DNA from: Stenotrophomonas sp.
GTDB lineage: Bacteria > Pseudomonadota > Gammaproteobacteria > Xanthomonadales > Xanthomonadaceae
Reading direction: 5' to 3'
DNA: 5,710 bases
Assembly: GCA_003248565.1 (NCBI GenBank)
Contig: QFOV01000299.1
Span: 1 to 5,710 of the forward strand
Position numbers and translations under genes: made by a program. Positions 3,813-5,710 of this stretch are shown piece by piece. Position 1 is the first letter of the stretch. Each line of letters opens with the position of its first letter. The notes beneath the pieces were generated by a model that ran no database searches, was not told the DNA's origin, and saw nothing but the letters and a program-made list of their open reading frames with translations.

Positions 3813-5096
3813 ATGGTCAGCAACGCTTATCAATCCGGCTTCGGCAATGAGTTCGCCACCGAGGCTGTGCCCGGCACCTTGCCGGTGGGTCGCAATTCGC
3901 CGCAGCAGGTGGCGCACGGGCTGTATGCCGAGCAGCTGACCGGCACCGCCTTCACCGCGCCGCGCGGCAGGCTGTACCGCATCCGTCCGGCGGCGATGCA
4001 CGGTGAGTTCACCCCGTTTGCGCAGCCACGTCTGCACAGCGATTTCAGCAAGTCCGCCGCCTCGCCGAACCAGCTGCGCTGGGACCCGCTGCCGTTGCCC
4101 ACCGAACCCACCGATTTCATCGATGGCCTGTACACGATGGGCGGCAACGGCTCGGCCGAAGCCCATACCGGTGCCGGCATCCACCTGTACGCCGCCAACG
4201 CCGACATGCGCGGCCGCTACTTCTACAACGCCGACGGCGAGTTGCTGATCGTGCCGCAGCTGGGCCGGCTGCGCCTGCGCACCGAGCTGGGTGTGATCGA
4301 GATCGAGCCGCAGCAGATCGCGGTGATTCCGCGCGGCGTGCGCTTCGCGGTCGAGTTGCCGGATGGGCAGGCACGCGGCTATGTCTGCGAGAACTTCGGC
4401 GCGTTGTTGAAGCTGCCCGACCTCGGCCCGATCGGCAGCAATGGCCTGGCCAATCCGCGCGACTTCGAAACCCCGGTTGCCGCCTATGAAAACCTCGACG
4501 GCCAGTTCGAGCTGGTCGCCAAGTTCCAGGGCCGCCTGTGGCGCGCCGATATCGGCCACTCTCCGCTGGACGTGGTCGGCTGGCACGGCAACTACGCGCC
4601 ATACCGCTACGACCTGCGCCACTTCAACACCATCGGCTCGATCAGCCATGACCATCCGGATCCGTCGATTTTCCTGGTGCTGCATTCGGCCAGCGATACC
4701 CCGGGCACCAGCAACCTGGACTTCGTGATCTTCCCGCCGCGTTGGCTGGTGGCGCAGAACACCTTCCGCCCGCCCTGGTTCCACCGCAACATCGCCAGCG
4801 AGTTCATGGGCCTGATCCACGGTGCCTACGATGCGAAGGCCGAGGGCTTCGTGCCGGGCGGTGCGTCCATGCACAACTGCATGACCGGCCACGGTCCGGA
4901 TGCGGCCACCTTCGACAAGGCCTCGCATGCGGACCTGTCCAAGCCGGACGTGATCACCGACACCATGGCCTTCATGTTCGAGACCCGTGGCGTGATCTGC
5001 CCGACCGAACAGGCAATGGAGGCCGCGCACCGCCAGCGCGGTTACCAGGCCTGCTGGAGCGGGCTGCGCAACAACTTCACGCCGCCCAAGGCCTGA
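3813..5096 (+). CDS. hmgA: Homogentisate 1,2-dioxygenase
   Basis: This 427-residue Fe(II) ring-cleaving enzyme converts homogentisate and O2 to 4-maleylacetoacetate, the step after HppD. The N-terminus (YQSGFGNEFATEAVPGTLPVGRN) is characteristic of the family. Iron ligands are visible at H324 and E330 (WFHRNIASEFMG) and H360 (MTGHGPD), with the same spacings as human H335, E341 and H371. The proposed catalytic base is H281 in ISHDHPD (human H292). Length is within the usual 430-445 range, slightly short. I chose the ATG at 3813 over the GTG at 3810; only a weak AGG at 3804-3806 precedes it. No promoter is evident upstream, so transcription probably comes from hppD. Isomerase and fumarylacetoacetase genes to finish the pathway are not in the window. 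The next gene downstream is convergent. Confidence 0.97.
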   Translation: MVSNAYQSGFGNEFATEAVPGTLPVGRNSPQQVAHGLYAEQLTGTAFTAPRGRLYRIRPAAMHGEFTPFAQPRLHSDFSKSAASPNQLRWDPLPLPTEPTDFIDGLYTMGGNGSAEAHTGAGIHLYAANADMRGRYFYNADGELLIVPQLGRLRLRTELGVIEIEPQQIAVIPRGVRFAVELPDGQARGYVCENFGALLKLPDLGPIGSNGLANPRDFETPVAAYENLDGQFELVAKFQGRLWRADIGHSPLDVVGWHGNYAPYRYDLRHFNTIGSISHDHPDPSIFLVLHSASDTPGTSNLDFVIFPPRWLVAQNTFRPPWFHRNIASEFMGLIHGAYDAKAEGFVPGGASMHNCMTGHGPDAATFDKASHADLSKPDVITDTMAFMFETRGVICPTEQAMEAAHRQRGYQACWSGLRNNFTPPKA

Positions 5097-5104
5097 TTCA
5101 GGCC
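5090..5104. repeat. Palindrome covering both stop codons at the hmgA 3' end
   Basis: GGCCTGA (5090-5096) and TCAGGCC (5098-5104) are perfect inverted repeats around one base, T5097. The hmgA stop TGA (5094-5096) is paired base for base with the minus-strand stop (TCA, 5098-5100) of the next gene. No T-run follows, so terminator activity is doubtful. The one-base loop means fewer pairs would form in RNA. Confidence 0.6.
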
Positions 5105-5658
5105 GGCAGCGGTGCTGGCTCAAGCACCGCTGCCAGGTGTGTTTCGGGCAGCACTTCCTGCAAGCGTCCACGCACGCGCTGGGCATAGCCGTCCGAGGTC
5201 ATTGCCGGCAGGTGGCTGAGTGCCAGTTTCAGCGCCTGCACGGTATCGCCTTCCTCGCGCGCTGCCTGCACAAGCTTGTGCAGCTGTGCGGCAGTAGGGT
5301 TGCGTTGCAGCGCGAGGATATCCAGCACGTAGATGCGTGCGGCGACCATTGAGCGGCGCCGCTCGACGGGCGCCTGCTGCGGGATCGTGGCGGGCGCCGT
5401 GGCGTGTGGCTGCTGTGCCGGTGCAGGATCGGCAGCCTGGGCCTTTGCGGCCGGCGCAGTGGGTGCTTCCACCTGCAGGTAGCCATCGCGCTGCAGCTGT
5501 GCGATCAGTTCGGGGACGTCGTTGCCCAGCATGCCGCTGAGTTCGGCCAGGCTGCGCTTGCCGTCGCACAGGATCAATGCCCGCCGCTGGCGCAGGTCCA
5601 GCGCGGCGCGGTGCGTCTGCAGCACGGTGTGGCCAAGTTCGGTCTTGTGCGGTTGCAT
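5098..5658 (-). CDS. Hypothetical two-domain protein with a winged-helix-like N-terminus
   Basis: The protein has 186 residues and I do not recognise its family. Residues 18-61 (AALDLRQRRALILCDGKRSLAELSGMLG, then PELIAQLQRDGYL) read like a small winged-helix module of the kind found in proteobacterial regulatory and accessory proteins. A proline/alanine/glutamine-rich linker spans about 66-97. A helical C-terminal domain, about 98-180, follows (ARIYVLDILALQRNPTAAQLHKLVQAAREEG...). No signal peptide or membrane helix, so cytoplasmic. The ATG at 5658 is the only standard start before the window edge, but the frame stays open to the edge and no Shine-Dalgarno is visible, so the true start could lie outside. 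It ends one base from hmgA, tail to tail. A regulatory role is possible but unproven. Confidence 0.8.
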   Translation of the reverse strand: MQPHKTELGHTVLQTHRAALDLRQRRALILCDGKRSLAELSGMLGNDVPELIAQLQRDGYLQVEAPTAPAAKAQAADPAPAQQPHATAPATIPQQAPVERRRSMVAARIYVLDILALQRNPTAAQLHKLVQAAREEGDTVQALKLALSHLPAMTSDGYAQRVRGRLQEVLPETHLAAVLEPAPLPA

Positions 5659-5710
5659 GGGCGTTGGGCACGGGCGACGTAGGCGCCCAGCCTGTCGCCG
5701 GCAAGTGAAA

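Noticed and set aside
3750..5186. 478-residue open frame on the minus strand opposite hmgA
   Set aside because: It is a mirror of the GC-rich hmgA codons, with an Arg/Ala/Gly/His/Val-rich composition, and its start and end run into repeat and neighbouring gene. hmgA itself is unmistakable.
5120..5704. 194-residue minus-strand frame overlapping the 5098-5658 gene
   Set aside because: Composition is dominated by Ala, Arg, Pro and Gly as in an out-of-frame translation. The 5098-5658 frame has proper helical domains and a linker.

Overview
The window looks like chromosomal DNA of a high-GC gammaproteobacterium of the Xanthomonadaceae, most like Stenotrophomonas or Xanthomonas. This rests on strongly GC-biased third codon positions, the character of the encoded proteins, and the many small stem-loop repeats with a CCCCAACCC-type head, which I know to be common in that family. 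The genus is an inference; no marker gene is present.

Layout, left to right. Positions 1-78 hold the last 25 codons of an unidentified gene, closed by a textbook intrinsic terminator (99-127). Positions 131-275 hold a large inverted repeat made of two REP-like stem-loops. Next comes a 371-residue protein of unknown function with two C-terminal membrane helices (364-1479), convergent with a MarR-family regulator (1493-1987, minus). The regulator is divergent from hppD (2117-3226, 4-hydroxyphenylpyruvate dioxygenase). A DUF559 endonuclease-like gene (3328-3726) follows, flanked by inverted copies of a 39-bp stem-loop repeat. A third copy sits just upstream of hmgA (3813-5096, homogentisate 1,2-dioxygenase). 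A minus-strand two-domain protein (5098-5658) converges on hmgA with one base between the stop codons.

How it works together. hppD and hmgA carry out consecutive oxygen-dependent steps of tyrosine/phenylalanine catabolism: 4-hydroxyphenylpyruvate to homogentisate to maleylacetoacetate. All metal-ligand residues of both enzymes are visible. The hppD promoter can be read directly: TTGATG, 17 bases, TATAAC, with a perfect 14-bp palindrome filling most of the spacer. This strongly suggests that the MarR protein represses hppD, and with it the hmgA transcript. No promoter is visible in front of hmgA, so it probably depends on read-through from hppD across the DUF559 cassette and its three hairpins.

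The most unusual part is the cassette at 3223-3748. It is a Vsr-like endonuclease gene with rarer codons, bounded by near-identical inverted stem-loops whose similarity continues symmetrically beyond the stem-loops. Its own C-terminus and stop codon lie inside the downstream repeat. It has inserted into, or accreted within, a catabolic operon. A repeat-associated nuclease analogous to the REP/RAYT pairing is a reasonable hypothesis, but nothing here proves mobility.
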